Part shown: piece after piece, positions 1 to 7,601 of the stretch
Layout: each line of letters begins with the position of its first letter
Position numbering within the stretch: position 1 is the stretch's first letter
Assembly: GCA_036742455.1 (NCBI GenBank)
Contig: DAINQU010000017.1
Coordinates: forward strand, 1 to 64,000
Length of the DNA stretch: 64,000 nt
Direction: 5' to 3'
Source: CAIKZZ01 sp036742455
GTDB taxonomy: Bacteria > Pseudomonadota > Gammaproteobacteria > Steroidobacterales > Steroidobacteraceae
Notes under the pieces: model-generated
What the model was told of the DNA's origin: nothing
Database searches by the model: none
What the model saw: the letters and a program-made list of their open reading frames with translations, nothing else
Program-made: the position numbers and the translations under genes

Positions 1-232
1 CGACTTCAAATGGCGCCACCGGAATTTCCGCCACAAACCGACTGAGCGCCGCCTGATTTTGAGCCTGCGACGCGCCTGAAACGGCCACTCCGTACTCCAG
101 TTCCGCCAAAGTAATCGCCGAGATCACGACATCGCCTACAAAGCATTCCGCGAAACGAGCGCGAACCGATGGCGGCTGGCGTTTCATCAGGTAGATGCAG
201 ATATTGGTATCCAACATGTACTTGGGCTTCAT
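1..232 (-). CDS. vapC: VapC-type PIN-domain toxin (3' end outside window)
   Basis: Likely ribonuclease toxin of a type II toxin-antitoxin pair. The 77 visible residues start MKPKYMLDTNICIYLMK, placing the first catalytic Asp of the PIN domain at residue 8. An Ile-Thr-Leu-Ala-Glu-Leu-Glu-Tyr-Gly segment further on supplies the conserved acidic residue. Known VapC toxins cleave tRNA or rRNA. The ATG overlaps the vapB stop as ATGA, so the two are translationally coupled. The C-terminal half, with the remaining acidic residues, runs off the left edge, so intactness cannot be judged. Confidence 0.9.
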   Translation of the reverse strand, partial: MKPKYMLDTNICIYLMKRQPPSVRARFAECFVGDVVISAITLAELEYGVAVSGASQAQNQAALSRFVAEIPVAPFEV

Positions 233-465
233 AAGGTCTCGCGTTCGCCTTCGACCGTGAGTCCACGCCCCTCCGCCATGAAGTCTTCCGAAAAACTGGC
301 CAGAGCACCCAGCACGTCGCCCACTCGCCGTTGCGCCGGGCGAATCCGGATTTCATCGCCATGCCGCTCAATGACGAGGTCCATGTCGTAGGTGGCATAG
401 GCGAGGTCTGCGGGGATGCGTACCGCTTGAGAATTGCCGTTCTTGAAGAGTTTGGTGAGTGTCAT
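229..465 (-). CDS. vapB: VapB-type AbrB/SpoVT-fold antitoxin
   Basis: A 78-residue antitoxin. The N-terminus MTLTKLFKNGNSQAVRIP is the typical swapped-hairpin AbrB/MazE DNA-binding fold; the acidic C-terminal half (SFSEDFMAEGRG and after) should wrap the toxin. A good ribosome site (GGGAGAGG) precedes the ATG. The gene is first in the vapBC operon and overlaps vapC by four bases. Antitoxins of this family, alone or with the toxin, normally repress their own promoter; a 16-base perfect palindrome lies 22 bases upstream of the start. Confidence 0.92.
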   Translation of the reverse strand: MTLTKLFKNGNSQAVRIPADLAYATYDMDLVIERHGDEIRIRPAQRRVGDVLGALASFSEDFMAEGRGLTVEGERETL

Positions 466-487
466 TGCCTCTCCCGCCTCAGTCGAG

Positions 488-529
488 GATGTACATGTAC
501 ATCATATGGGTCTTGGCACTTAACGTAAA
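488..529 (-). promoter_or_regulatory. vapBC promoter with palindromic operator
   Basis: On the minus strand, TTTACG (524-529) and TATGAT (501-506) are separated by 17 bases, a good sigma70-type pair. The perfect 16-base palindrome GATGTACATGTACATC (488-503) overlaps the -10 box. This is the expected layout for an operator bound by VapB or the VapBC complex. The hexamers and palindrome are read directly; binding is inferred. Confidence 0.7.
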
Positions 530-576
530 CACTCGGATGTACGCAGAGTCGCCCTCCGCCCCCGTTTGGATCAACC

Positions 577-594
577 CGGATGGGATTCCATCCG
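577..594. repeat. Small hairpin between vapBC and ssrA
   Basis: CGGATGG, loop GATT, CCATCCG: a 7-bp perfect stem in the 530-698 gap. No U-tract follows on either strand. It may end a transcript or be chance. Nothing else convincing is seen in the gap, and I could not place a clean promoter for ssrA. Confidence 0.3.
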
Positions 595-698
595 ACGCTC
601 GGCACGGATAAAGGTGGTGATGTTGCGGAAGGCTTGATTTCGGTCGAGAGCAACCCCAACTCCCACCCGTACGTTCTGTTATTCTTGTTTTTGCTTCT

Positions 699-1050
699 GG
701 GGCCGACCGGTTTCGACGTGGGTTACGAAACTCCAGGTGCATGCCGAGGTGCGGATTCCTCGTTAAACCATTTGCAAATTTTAGCTGCGAACGACAACAG
801 CTACGCTCTGGCGGCTTAAGCCCCGCCTACTTCACTCCTCTCGGTGCCTGTGCTGGGGGAGATGGGGTCGCAATCACAGGATCGCGATGCACGCGTGCCT
901 CGGGTAGTGCATAGCTAAACAGGACAAGGCTGGCATCAGGTTTTCCCTGCCGATCGGGTAGCCTGGAGTGAGATCAATAGACCGGATAAGCATGTAGATC
1001 TTGTAGCGTAGGACTTGCGGACGGGGGTTCAATTCCCCCCGGCTCCACCA
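699..1050 (+). ncRNA. ssrA: tmRNA (transfer-messenger RNA)
   Basis: One-piece tmRNA that rescues stalled ribosomes and tags the nascent chain for proteolysis. The 5' end GGGGCCG pairs with the 3' CGGCTCC just before ACCA at 1047-1050, giving a 7-bp acceptor stem with a G-U at the third pair, the alanine identity element. The T-arm reads GGGGGTTCAATTCCCCC. The tag frame resumes at GCG 787-789 and ends at TAA 817-819, encoding ANDNSYALAA; the ALAA end is the ClpXP/ClpAP degron. Length 352 nt is normal. The mature 3' CCA is encoded. Confidence 0.97.
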
Positions 1051-1055
1051 ACATC

Positions 1056-1079
1056 ACTTCCTCGGATGTCCGAGGAAGT
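1056..1079 (+). terminator. Hairpin just downstream of ssrA
   Basis: ACTTCCTCGGA and TCCGAGGAAGT form an 11-bp perfect inverted repeat with a two-base centre, five bases after the tmRNA CCA. No long U-tract follows. It could stop ssrA transcription or guide 3' processing, and also ends the opposing regulator gene, whose stop codon is at 1082. Confidence 0.6.
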
Positions 1080-1081
1080 CT

Positions 1082-2005
1082 CTAAACTCGCTGAATAGAG
1101 TGGTTTTGTAAGGCGCCTAAACCTCCACCCTCCGCTATCACGGGCGACTCGTGGGCGAGCCGTGCCGACAAGGGCGAAGAAACGGACGCCGCGAGCGGCA
1201 ACCCGGCCGCACGAGCACGTGTGCGCACAGTGGGGCTTGATTGGCCGCTCGAAGCCGGTAACGGCATTTCAGGATCTCGTGCGAGGCAATACCCTGCATT
1301 GCGGACACAGGAGATGCGTAAGCCGCCTCGAGATAATTCCGTCAATTTATGATTGATTGCCGAAATACGGACGTCGAGCCGGCGGTCGTTAGGCTCAAGC
1401 TCGTCGCGCCACGCAATTTCAAATAGGTCGGCGCGAGAAATGCGATCCCCGCGCGCTCGCGCGAGTCCTGCAATGATCCGCGCTTCGATATGGCCCAGCT
1501 GTATCGACCCCTCCGTGCCGATGAGTTGCCGTCGGGACGCATCGAACTGCAAATCTCCGAGTAGGGAGATCATGCCGGGCGTGGGATAGAGCGCTCGCGC
1601 CAACTGACAAGCTCGCCCTATACGCGCACGTATTAGGTCTGTCGTTTCGCCACGGTACACGGCGTCCAACGCACCCAATTTGAGTGCGTTCGCCACGTCC
1701 AACCCCTCCGGTGGCGCTTCGTACGGATCGACGCCACGCGAGCGTTCGCGGACCGAACAGACGATGAAAAACGGGGCTGCGATATCTGCCAGGAGTCGCT
1801 GAAACTGCGTACTGGGATCCCGGCCTAAGCATCCATCCGAAACAATGACCAACGAGGGACCGTACTGGCGAATTTTCGTGGCGGTGCAATCCTCCAGTAC
1901 AAATCGACCGACGAAATCCACGTCATAGATCGCGCGGATGATCAGGCTGTACAGCCGTCGATCGTCGTCAATAACCAAAGCGGTTCGTTCCACGTGTCTA
2001 CTCAT
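1082..2005 (-). CDS. OmpR-type response regulator with atypical receiver
   Basis: A 307-residue transcription factor. Residues 8-130 resemble a receiver: acidic DDD at 13-15 and a possible phospho-Asp at 57 (VIVSDG). The usual Lys of the last strand appears replaced by Arg (VYRGE, near 118), so canonical phosphorylation is doubtful. Residues 147-243 form an OmpR/PhoB winged helix ending in a VRNAGYCLA beta-wing. A Pro/Ser-rich tail of about 60 residues follows. No histidine kinase is adjacent. It is divergent from the trimeric adhesin gene, which makes that a plausible but unproven target. The start lacks a strong ribosome site. Confidence 0.75.
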   Translation of the reverse strand: MSRHVERTALVIDDDRRLYSLIIRAIYDVDFVGRFVLEDCTATKIRQYGPSLVIVSDGCLGRDPSTQFQRLLADIAAPFFIVCSVRERSRGVDPYEAPPEGLDVANALKLGALDAVYRGETTDLIRARIGRACQLARALYPTPGMISLLGDLQFDASRRQLIGTEGSIQLGHIEARIIAGLARARGDRISRADLFEIAWRDELEPNDRRLDVRISAINHKLTELSRGGLRISCVRNAGYCLARDPEMPLPASSGQSSPTVRTRARAAGLPLAASVSSPLSARLAHESPVIAEGGGLGALQNHSIQRV

Positions 2006-2253
2006 TTAGACCAGGAAGCCTGAGTTTCACCGACGTCATGTCAGCGTCCTTCGATCACGTGTACTCCCGACCGATCGGCATTGCAATGCGCATATTCGCA
2101 ACGCAATACGTACCAGTCTGATCTCCCAGCGTGAGCAAGCTTACGCTTCGAGACATTGCACCAAGACCTGATTCCTAGACTGAACTCGCAAGCACACGGG
2201 TTCCAAACCTTCATTGCTTCCGCAAGAAAAACCAATGTCTAGGAGTACATGAC
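2006..2253. promoter_or_regulatory. Divergent intergenic region, regulator / adhesin
   Basis: This 248-bp gap must hold the promoters of both flanking genes. A 12-base perfect palindrome GCATTGCAATGC lies at 2078-2089. An AGGAG ribosome site sits eight bases before the adhesin ATG. I see no convincing -35/-10 pair. A 64-codon open frame on the minus strand here has no coding signature. Confidence 0.4.
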
Positions 2254-4500
2254 ATGCGCTTTAATCAGCGAACGTTGACCACGGCCATCTCGGCCGTTCT
2301 GACCACCGCGAGTCTCTCAATCGCCAGCATCGGACTCGCCGACGCCCAGGTGGTTGATACGATCGCCGGCGTAACCACGCCGGCCACATCTGCTGGCGCT
2401 CCGACCGCGCCGGCAGCGGGATCGGCAACCTACTTCGTTGCACCGGCCGGCGACCTGACCCTGTCGACACCGTTCTCGTACGACTTTGGGACCGGCACGT
2501 GGAGTGGGCCCGCCACTTGGACGCAGGTCACGACCGGGGTATTCACGAACGGTACGGCCACTGTGAACCTCACCGGGTTCACGCCAACCATTGGCACCAC
2601 GAGCACGACCCTGGCGACCGCACCGCCTGCTTCGGATTACACCAACAGCGCCTACAGCAGTGGCGTGTTTGGCACCAGCATCGGCAATCCGACGGGAACG
2701 AGTACGGTGACGGGGGGCACGACGTCGTCGGCCCAGCAGACCGATACCTATGCGGCCACCGCGTCTGGCTCTGTCGTGGTGTCGAACGGCCTCGGCACCA
2801 CGGCGTCGACGGCTGCAGTGTTGGACACGACACAGACCTTCCCATTGAGCTTGCAGGGACCCGCCGCGCCGAGCCCCAACCCGGCGATCACTCCCCCCGG
2901 CGTGACCGTCTCAAGCAATACGCCGTCCTACAACACGGGTAGCTATACGGTCGCACCCTCTGGCACCGTCACCGGCTCGTCTGTTGCGCTCGATACCGGC
3001 GGCTTGGTCATCAGTTCTATCACCGGAACGGGCTCGCTGGATCCGAGCGGCTCGTTAGTCGCCAACTTAACCACCACGCCGGCATCGAGTGTCACGGCCA
3101 CGGGAATTGCCACAACCGGCACGTTGACCGTCGGTGGCGCCTCCACGACCAACGGCATTACCAATACGGGTGGCATCACCAACACCGGTGGATTGTCGAC
3201 CGATACGCTGAGCGTCTCGGGTCTATCGACCACGAACGGCATTGCCAATACCGGCAATATCGCCACCGATACGCTCACAACCACTGGAGACGTGACCGTC
3301 GGCGGGAATGCCACCGTCGCCGGAAACTTGGGCGTCACGGGGATCACCACCACCAACGGTATCGTCAATACCGGCAACATCGCCACGGACACGTTGACGA
3401 CCACCGGCAACGTCACCGTCGGTGGCAATGAAACGGTGGCGGGAACACTGGCGGTCACGGGCGTCACCACCACGAACGGCATCGTGAATGCCGGTGGCAT
3501 TACCAACACCGGCGGATTGTCGACCGATACGCTGACCGTTTCAGGTCTATCGACCACGAACGGCATCGCCAATACCGGCAACATCGCCACCGATACGCTG
3601 ACCACGACGGGCAATGTCACCGTCGGCGGCAATGAATCGGTGGCCGGGACGCTCAACGTGACCGGGGTGTCCACGACCCACGGCATCGTCAACACCGGCA
3701 ATATCGCGACCGGCACCTTAACCACCACGGGTGATGTCACGGTCGGCGGCAATGCAACCGTCGCAGGGACGCTGACCGTGACCGGGGTGTCGACCACCAA
3801 CGGCATCGTCAACGCCGGCAATATCGCCACCGACACGCTGACGACCACCGGCAACGTGACGGTCGGCGGTAACCAATCGATCGCCGGTACGCTCACGGTA
3901 TCCGGCACGTCCACCACCAACGGGATTGTAAACACCGGGAACCTCACCACGGACACGTTGACCACCACGGGTAATGCGTCGGTTGGCGGTGCGCTCGGGG
4001 TCTCCGGTCCGTTGACGGTGGGCGGCAATTTCGTCGCGTCCGGCAATGCCTACCTGGGGGGCACGGCTGCGACGGCGCTCTTGTCGGTCACCGCCGCTAA
4101 CGGGGTTGTGGTGGCATCGAACACGAACGTCAACATGGGTGGCAATGTGGTCCACAACGTGGCCAACGGTGTCGACCCCATGGATGCCGTGAACGTCTCC
4201 CAGCTGCAGGGCGTCCAGACGCAACTGAATAACCAGATCAGTGCGTTGAGTTCCACGGTGCAGGCCAATCGCATCGAAGCGCAACGCGGCATCGCCAGCG
4301 TGTCGGCACTCAACGGCATTCCGGCACTGGATCAGAACTCTCGCTTCGGCCTCGGCGTCGGCGTCGGCAGCTACCGCGGGCAGACTGCCTTTGCGGTGGG
4401 TGCCAACTTCCGGATTTCCGACCACGTGACGGGAAAATTTGCGATCGGCTCGTCGTCCGGTGAAACAACCGGCAATGCCGGCATCGGTGTCAGCTTCTAA
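2254..4500 (+). CDS. Trimeric autotransporter adhesin (YadA-type anchor)
   Basis: A 748-residue type Vc autotransporter. Residues 1-31 are a signal peptide with cleavage near ADA-Q. Residues 32-295 are Thr/Gly/Ser/Ala-rich with no known domain. Residues 298-585 are tandem repeats. A neck motif NVANGVDPMDAVNVSQLQ lies at 635-652, followed by a short coiled-coil stalk (652-680), then a YadA-like anchor (about 685-748) ending in Phe. Three chains are expected to build one 12-strand barrel and carry the passenger outside the cell. Such proteins mediate attachment or autoagglutination; the ligand cannot be read here. A 13-bp hairpin follows the stop codon, so the gene is probably monocistronic. 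Confidence 0.88.
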   Translation: MRFNQRTLTTAISAVLTTASLSIASIGLADAQVVDTIAGVTTPATSAGAPTAPAAGSATYFVAPAGDLTLSTPFSYDFGTGTWSGPATWTQVTTGVFTNGTATVNLTGFTPTIGTTSTTLATAPPASDYTNSAYSSGVFGTSIGNPTGTSTVTGGTTSSAQQTDTYAATASGSVVVSNGLGTTASTAAVLDTTQTFPLSLQGPAAPSPNPAITPPGVTVSSNTPSYNTGSYTVAPSGTVTGSSVALDTGGLVISSITGTGSLDPSGSLVANLTTTPASSVTATGIATTGTLTVGGASTTNGITNTGGITNTGGLSTDTLSVSGLSTTNGIANTGNIATDTLTTTGDVTVGGNATVAGNLGVTGITTTNGIVNTGNIATDTLTTTGNVTVGGNETVAGTLAVTGVTTTNGIVNAGGITNTGGLSTDTLTVSGLSTTNGIANTGNIATDTLTTTGNVTVGGNESVAGTLNVTGVSTTHGIVNTGNIATGTLTTTGDVTVGGNATVAGTLTVTGVSTTNGIVNAGNIATDTLTTTGNVTVGGNQSIAGTLTVSGTSTTNGIVNTGNLTTDTLTTTGNASVGGALGVSGPLTVGGNFVASGNAYLGGTAATALLSVTAANGVVVASNTNVNMGGNVVHNVANGVDPMDAVNVSQLQGVQTQLNNQISALSSTVQANRIEAQRGIASVSALNGIPALDQNSRFGLGVGVGSYRGQTAFAVGANFRISDHVTGKFAIGSSSGETTGNAGIGVSF
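3142..4008 (+). repeat. Tandem coding repeats, 120-bp and 84-bp units
   Basis: The passenger of the adhesin is built from 40-residue units with core NTGNIATDTLTTTGNVTVGG then TVAGTLTVTG, plus 28-residue units carrying ITNTGGLSTDTL. Measured between the TTNGI-like marks, unit lengths run 28-40-40-28-40-40-40. So a 108-residue (324-bp) block appears once, then again with one extra 40-residue unit, which suggests block duplication. The pattern implies a beta-rich, prism- or helix-like fibre. Confidence 0.88.
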
Positions 4501-4516
4501 GACGCCGGAGTGGTGC

Positions 4517-4548
4517 CGGGTGGGATCGGATTGGGCCGATCCCACCCG
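4517..4548 (+). terminator. Strong hairpin after the adhesin gene
   Basis: A 13-bp perfect stem (CGGGTGGGATCGG with CCGATCCCACCCG) with loop ATTGGG starts 17 bases after the adhesin stop codon. No U-tract follows, so it may act with Rho or as an mRNA 3'-end stabiliser. Confidence 0.65.
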
Positions 4549-4640
4549 CACCGACAGCTGCCATCGCCGGAGCGGCGGCAGACAGATCGATACCCCACTG
4601 CATCGCGCATCCGCTTAAGCCCCTCGAAGGTAGGTGTACC

Positions 4641-4931
4641 GTGTGCTCAATACGACCGATTGCAGCGACCGTCATGACCGTCGTGGGACTCATCGCGTCG
4701 AATGGGGCCTACAGTCAGCAGGCGACCTTGCGCAAGAAAATGACCGTCGTCGATGTTTACGATGCCGGTCAGCCGCAGACGATTATTCTGAAACTCTTCG
4801 ATCCCGGCACCGATGTCGTTTGTTACGTCCTGATGCCAGAGCAAGCCGCTCGAAAACAGATTGGCGGCAACTGGGTCTACGACGGCAATGCGGTCGGCTC
4901 CATCAGCTGTGTGCCGGTCGCGCTGAAATAA
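4641..4931 (+). CDS. Small secreted two-cysteine protein, unknown
   Basis: A 96-residue protein from a GTG start preceded by GAAGGTAGG. Residues 1-25 form a signal peptide (hydrophobic TVMTVVGLIASNGAYS, cleavage near AYS-Q). An internal ATG at 4674 would leave a shorter signal. The mature part has two cysteines (VVCYVLMPE and SISCVPV), which could form a disulfide in the periplasm or outside. I do not recognise the family. The gene lies between the adhesin and a convergent DJ-1 gene; its link to the adhesin is only positional. Confidence 0.6.
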   Translation: MCSIRPIAATVMTVVGLIASNGAYSQQATLRKKMTVVDVYDAGQPQTIILKLFDPGTDVVCYVLMPEQAARKQIGGNWVYDGNAVGSISCVPVALK

Positions 4932-5012
4932 CGTGAGTGTCCGCGGAACCGCTCCGCGGTAAACGGATGGTCCCAGGTATCCGAGGCGAACACCGGTGGT
5001 GGCAGGATCCGC

Positions 5013-5612
5013 TTAGGGTAGAAAAGGTTGAACGACCGCGAGCGCACGCTCCACGTACAGTTCCTTCTCACCCACCGGCGCGACGTAGTGCATGGCAGAA
5101 CGCGCCGCATCCAGACCGTGCATCCGCGCGATGACCCACGTCGCCAGATATTGTGCGGACAAGCATCCACCTGCCGTTGCGACATTGCCGGCCGCGTAAA
5201 ACGGTTGGTTTAGCACTTCAACGCCGGCCTCAACGACCCACGGTTTCGTCAGCAAGTCCGTGCAGGCCGGCACGCGCGCCAATAAGCCCAATTTGGCCAA
5301 CAGCAAGGTCCCTGAGCATTGCGCCCCAATCAGTTGTCTGCTCGAATCCAATCGAAGGCGATCCATGACGGTGGCGTCATTGACGATGTCTCGCGTCTTG
5401 ATCCCACTTCCGACCAATACCGCGTCTGCCGCCTGCGCCTCCTCTAGGGATGCCTGCGCGTGCAACACCACGCCGTTCATCGACGTGACGGTCGCTGTCG
5501 GGCAGGCGAGCGTCACCCGCCAGTCTGGGCTCTTGATGCGGTTGAGGATGCCCAACGCAATCAAGGAATCCAGCTCATTGAACCCATCAAAGGTCAGGAT
5601 CGCGATATGCAT
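5013..5612 (-). CDS. DJ-1/PfpI family protein
   Basis: A 199-residue cytoplasmic protein of the DJ-1/ThiJ/PfpI superfamily. MHIAILTFDGFNELD is the first strand and the conserved acidic turn. The nucleophile-elbow cysteine is Cys99 in GAQCSGTLLLA. The later YLATWVIARMHG helix resembles the N-terminal amidase-like half of GlxA-type AraC regulators, but no DNA-binding domain follows. Family members act as glyoxalases/deglycases, chaperones, isonitrile hydratases or peptidases, and the activity cannot be decided from sequence. It is divergent from the Tat amidase gene. Confidence 0.82.
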   Translation of the reverse strand: MHIAILTFDGFNELDSLIALGILNRIKSPDWRVTLACPTATVTSMNGVVLHAQASLEEAQAADAVLVGSGIKTRDIVNDATVMDRLRLDSSRQLIGAQCSGTLLLAKLGLLARVPACTDLLTKPWVVEAGVEVLNQPFYAAGNVATAGGCLSAQYLATWVIARMHGLDAARSAMHYVAPVGEKELYVERALAVVQPFLP

Positions 5613-5717
5613 CGCAGCAGTCTACGTGGAAAATCTCGGCTGCCCAATCCCCGCGCACCGCCGGATTTGACCGCCATCGCAGATGCGCTACATTCGAATC
5701 AAATCGGGAGCATCGTG

Positions 5718-7514
5718 ATGACACAGACACGCCGTGATTTTTTAACGCAGGCCACCTTGGGACTGGGTGCCGCCGCGGTCGCTGCGACGGCGCAGGCCGA
5801 CTCGCCGGCAAGCATGCCGGCAGAGCCCGCCTCGCCCGCCGTGCCCGCGGTCGCCCCCGGGCCGGCCATTTCGATGCAAACCCTGGCCGAGGCTGAAAAA
5901 TTAGCTCGCGTGCAGCTGCTCGCGCACGAACGGCGGCAGGCGGCCCGTAGTTGGGATGCCAACATGGGCAGCCTCTTTGAGCGCCGCGACGGCTCGAAGC
6001 CGATTGCGCTCGGCGAGCGCCACGCGCCGTATTCTTCCTGGGATCCCCGGGGCCCCGCCCGAACGACAGGCCCTCTGCAGTCTCGGTACGTTGGCAGCGT
6101 CAAGACATCACAGCCGTTACCCGCGAGCGACACAGACATTGCGTTCGCGCCCGTCACGTTGCTCTCGCAATGGATACATTCCGGGCTCCTGACGAGCGAG
6201 CGATTGACGGAGATCTATCTGTCGCGCATGGATCGTTTCGACCCGAAACTCAAATGCGTTATTAACCGAAACCCGCTAGCACTCGAACGAGCGCGGGCGA
6301 TGGACGCGGAACTGAAGAATGGACATTCCCGCGGCCCCCTCCATGGCATCCCGTGGGGGGCCAAAGATTTGTTGGATACCGCGGGACTCGCCACCACCTG
6401 GGGGGCAGAGCCGTTTCGGGATCGTGTGCCCACCGAAGACGCGACCGTGGTCCGGCGACTCGAGGCCGCCGGTGCCGTCTTGGTCGCCAAATTAAGCTTG
6501 GGCGCACTGGCACTGAACGACGTCTGGTTCGGCGGAACGACGCGAAATCCGTGGGTGATCGAAGAAGGTGCCTCCGGCTCCAGTGCGGGACCGGGGTCGG
6601 CGACGGCGGCCGGTCTCGTCGCCTTTTCCATCGGCAGCGAAACCGGTGGCAGCATCGTTTCGCCCAGCATGCGCTGTGGCGTCACCGGTCTCCGCCCGAC
6701 CTATGGCCGAGTCGCGCGCGGTGGCGCGATGACGCTGTGCTGGTCACTCGACAAACTCGGCCCGATGACGCGAACGGTCGAGGACGCGATCTTGGTGCTC
6801 GATTCCATTCGAGGACCGGACGCGGCGGACCTGCAAAGTGTACCGGCGCATTTGGATTTCGATGCCACCGCCCCGATCCACGGATTGCGGGTCGGGTACT
6901 TCCCAACATGGATGGACGAAGCGCCTGCGACCGACGTGGATCGATCCAGCCTCAAAAGCCTCGCGGCGATGGGCTTGGTGCCGGTACCCGTTTCGCTACC
7001 GGATTGGCCCTATGCGTCTCTCAACACGCTTCTATTTGCGGAGAGCGCAGCGGCTTTTGAGGACATCACCCTCTCACGCGCGATCGACACGCTGCACGAG
7101 CAGTCGGACGATGCCTGGCCCAATACCTTCCGACAGTCGCGGTTCTTGTCTGCTGTCGATTACGTGCAAGCAGACCGGCTACGACGTCGCGTTTGCGAGG
7201 CCATGGCCGAGATCTTCAGCCACGTAGACCTGCTACTCGTGCCGTCGTTGCGCGACGAGATGTTGACCATCAGCAATCACACCGGGCACCCCTCGTTGAC
7301 GCTGCGCGCGGGTTTTGTGGACATCACGGCAGCACGTAGCGATTGGGCGCCGGACCCCGCGCGCCCCACCGTGCACTTTTCATCGCCTCGGCGGGTACCG
7401 TACGGCGTGACGTTCATCGGTCGATTGTTCGAGGAAGGCATGCTCGCACGCGTTGGTATGGCACTCGAACGCCACGCTAACGTGGTGAACGAACGGCCCC
7501 CGGGATTTTCCTAA
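5718..7514 (+). CDS. Tat-exported amidase-signature hydrolase
   Basis: A 598-residue amidase of the Ser-cisSer-Lys family. TRRDFL at residues 4-9 and the following hydrophobic stretch are a twin-arginine signal, so the enzyme folds in the cytoplasm and is exported. After a linker (30-140), the amidase core shows Lys216 (PWGAKD), cis-Ser288 (SGSSAG) and Ser312 (ETGGSI). I chose ATG 5718 because it starts directly at the Tat signal; the open frame extends upstream but overlaps the divergent DJ-1 gene. Members hydrolyse amides of diverse compounds, and the substrate is unknown. It converges on a TonB-receptor gene. Confidence 0.88.
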   Translation: MTQTRRDFLTQATLGLGAAAVAATAQADSPASMPAEPASPAVPAVAPGPAISMQTLAEAEKLARVQLLAHERRQAARSWDANMGSLFERRDGSKPIALGERHAPYSSWDPRGPARTTGPLQSRYVGSVKTSQPLPASDTDIAFAPVTLLSQWIHSGLLTSERLTEIYLSRMDRFDPKLKCVINRNPLALERARAMDAELKNGHSRGPLHGIPWGAKDLLDTAGLATTWGAEPFRDRVPTEDATVVRRLEAAGAVLVAKLSLGALALNDVWFGGTTRNPWVIEEGASGSSAGPGSATAAGLVAFSIGSETGGSIVSPSMRCGVTGLRPTYGRVARGGAMTLCWSLDKLGPMTRTVEDAILVLDSIRGPDAADLQSVPAHLDFDATAPIHGLRVGYFPTWMDEAPATDVDRSSLKSLAAMGLVPVPVSLPDWPYASLNTLLFAESAAAFEDITLSRAIDTLHEQSDDAWPNTFRQSRFLSAVDYVQADRLRRRVCEAMAEIFSHVDLLLVPSLRDEMLTISNHTGHPSLTLRAGFVDITAARSDWAPDPARPTVHFSSPRRVPYGVTFIGRLFEEGMLARVGMALERHANVVNERPPGFS

Positions 7515-7589
7515 CGGCCGTGCACGGCCGATCCGCGCTGCGCGATGCGGGCATCGCGCTGAGGTGCTCGCCCGAGGCACGCTCGGGCG
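7515..7589. terminator. Hairpin cluster at a convergent junction
   Basis: Three inverted repeats sit between two convergent genes: palindrome CGGCCGTGCACGGCCG (7515-7530), GCGCGATG/CATCGCGC with a 4-base loop (7540-7559) and CGCCCGAG/CTCGGGCG (7569-7589). None has a clear U-tract. Together they probably end transcription from both sides. Confidence 0.6.
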
Positions 7590-7601
7590 TTACCTTAAGC
7601 T

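Noticed and set aside
630..699. Sigma70 promoter for ssrA
   Set aside because: TTGATT at 634-639 has no -10 at proper spacing, and TATTCT at 680-685 has no -35, so I could not support a call.
699..1080. ssrA as the integration site of a genomic island
   Set aside because: tmRNA 3' ends are common integration targets and vapBC is close by. However, no integrase is visible and I found no second copy of the 3' segment in the window.
2041..2235. 64-codon minus-strand frame upstream of the regulator
   Set aside because: No family signature and no ribosome site; it occupies the divergent promoter region.
3142..4008. CRISPR-like regular repeats
   Set aside because: The 120-bp periodicity is in frame, with protein-level conservation and no unique spacers, so it is a coding repeat.
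2943..4046. 367-codon open frame on the minus strand
   Set aside because: It is a Val/Pro/Thr shadow of the adhesin repeats, with no ribosome site or domain.
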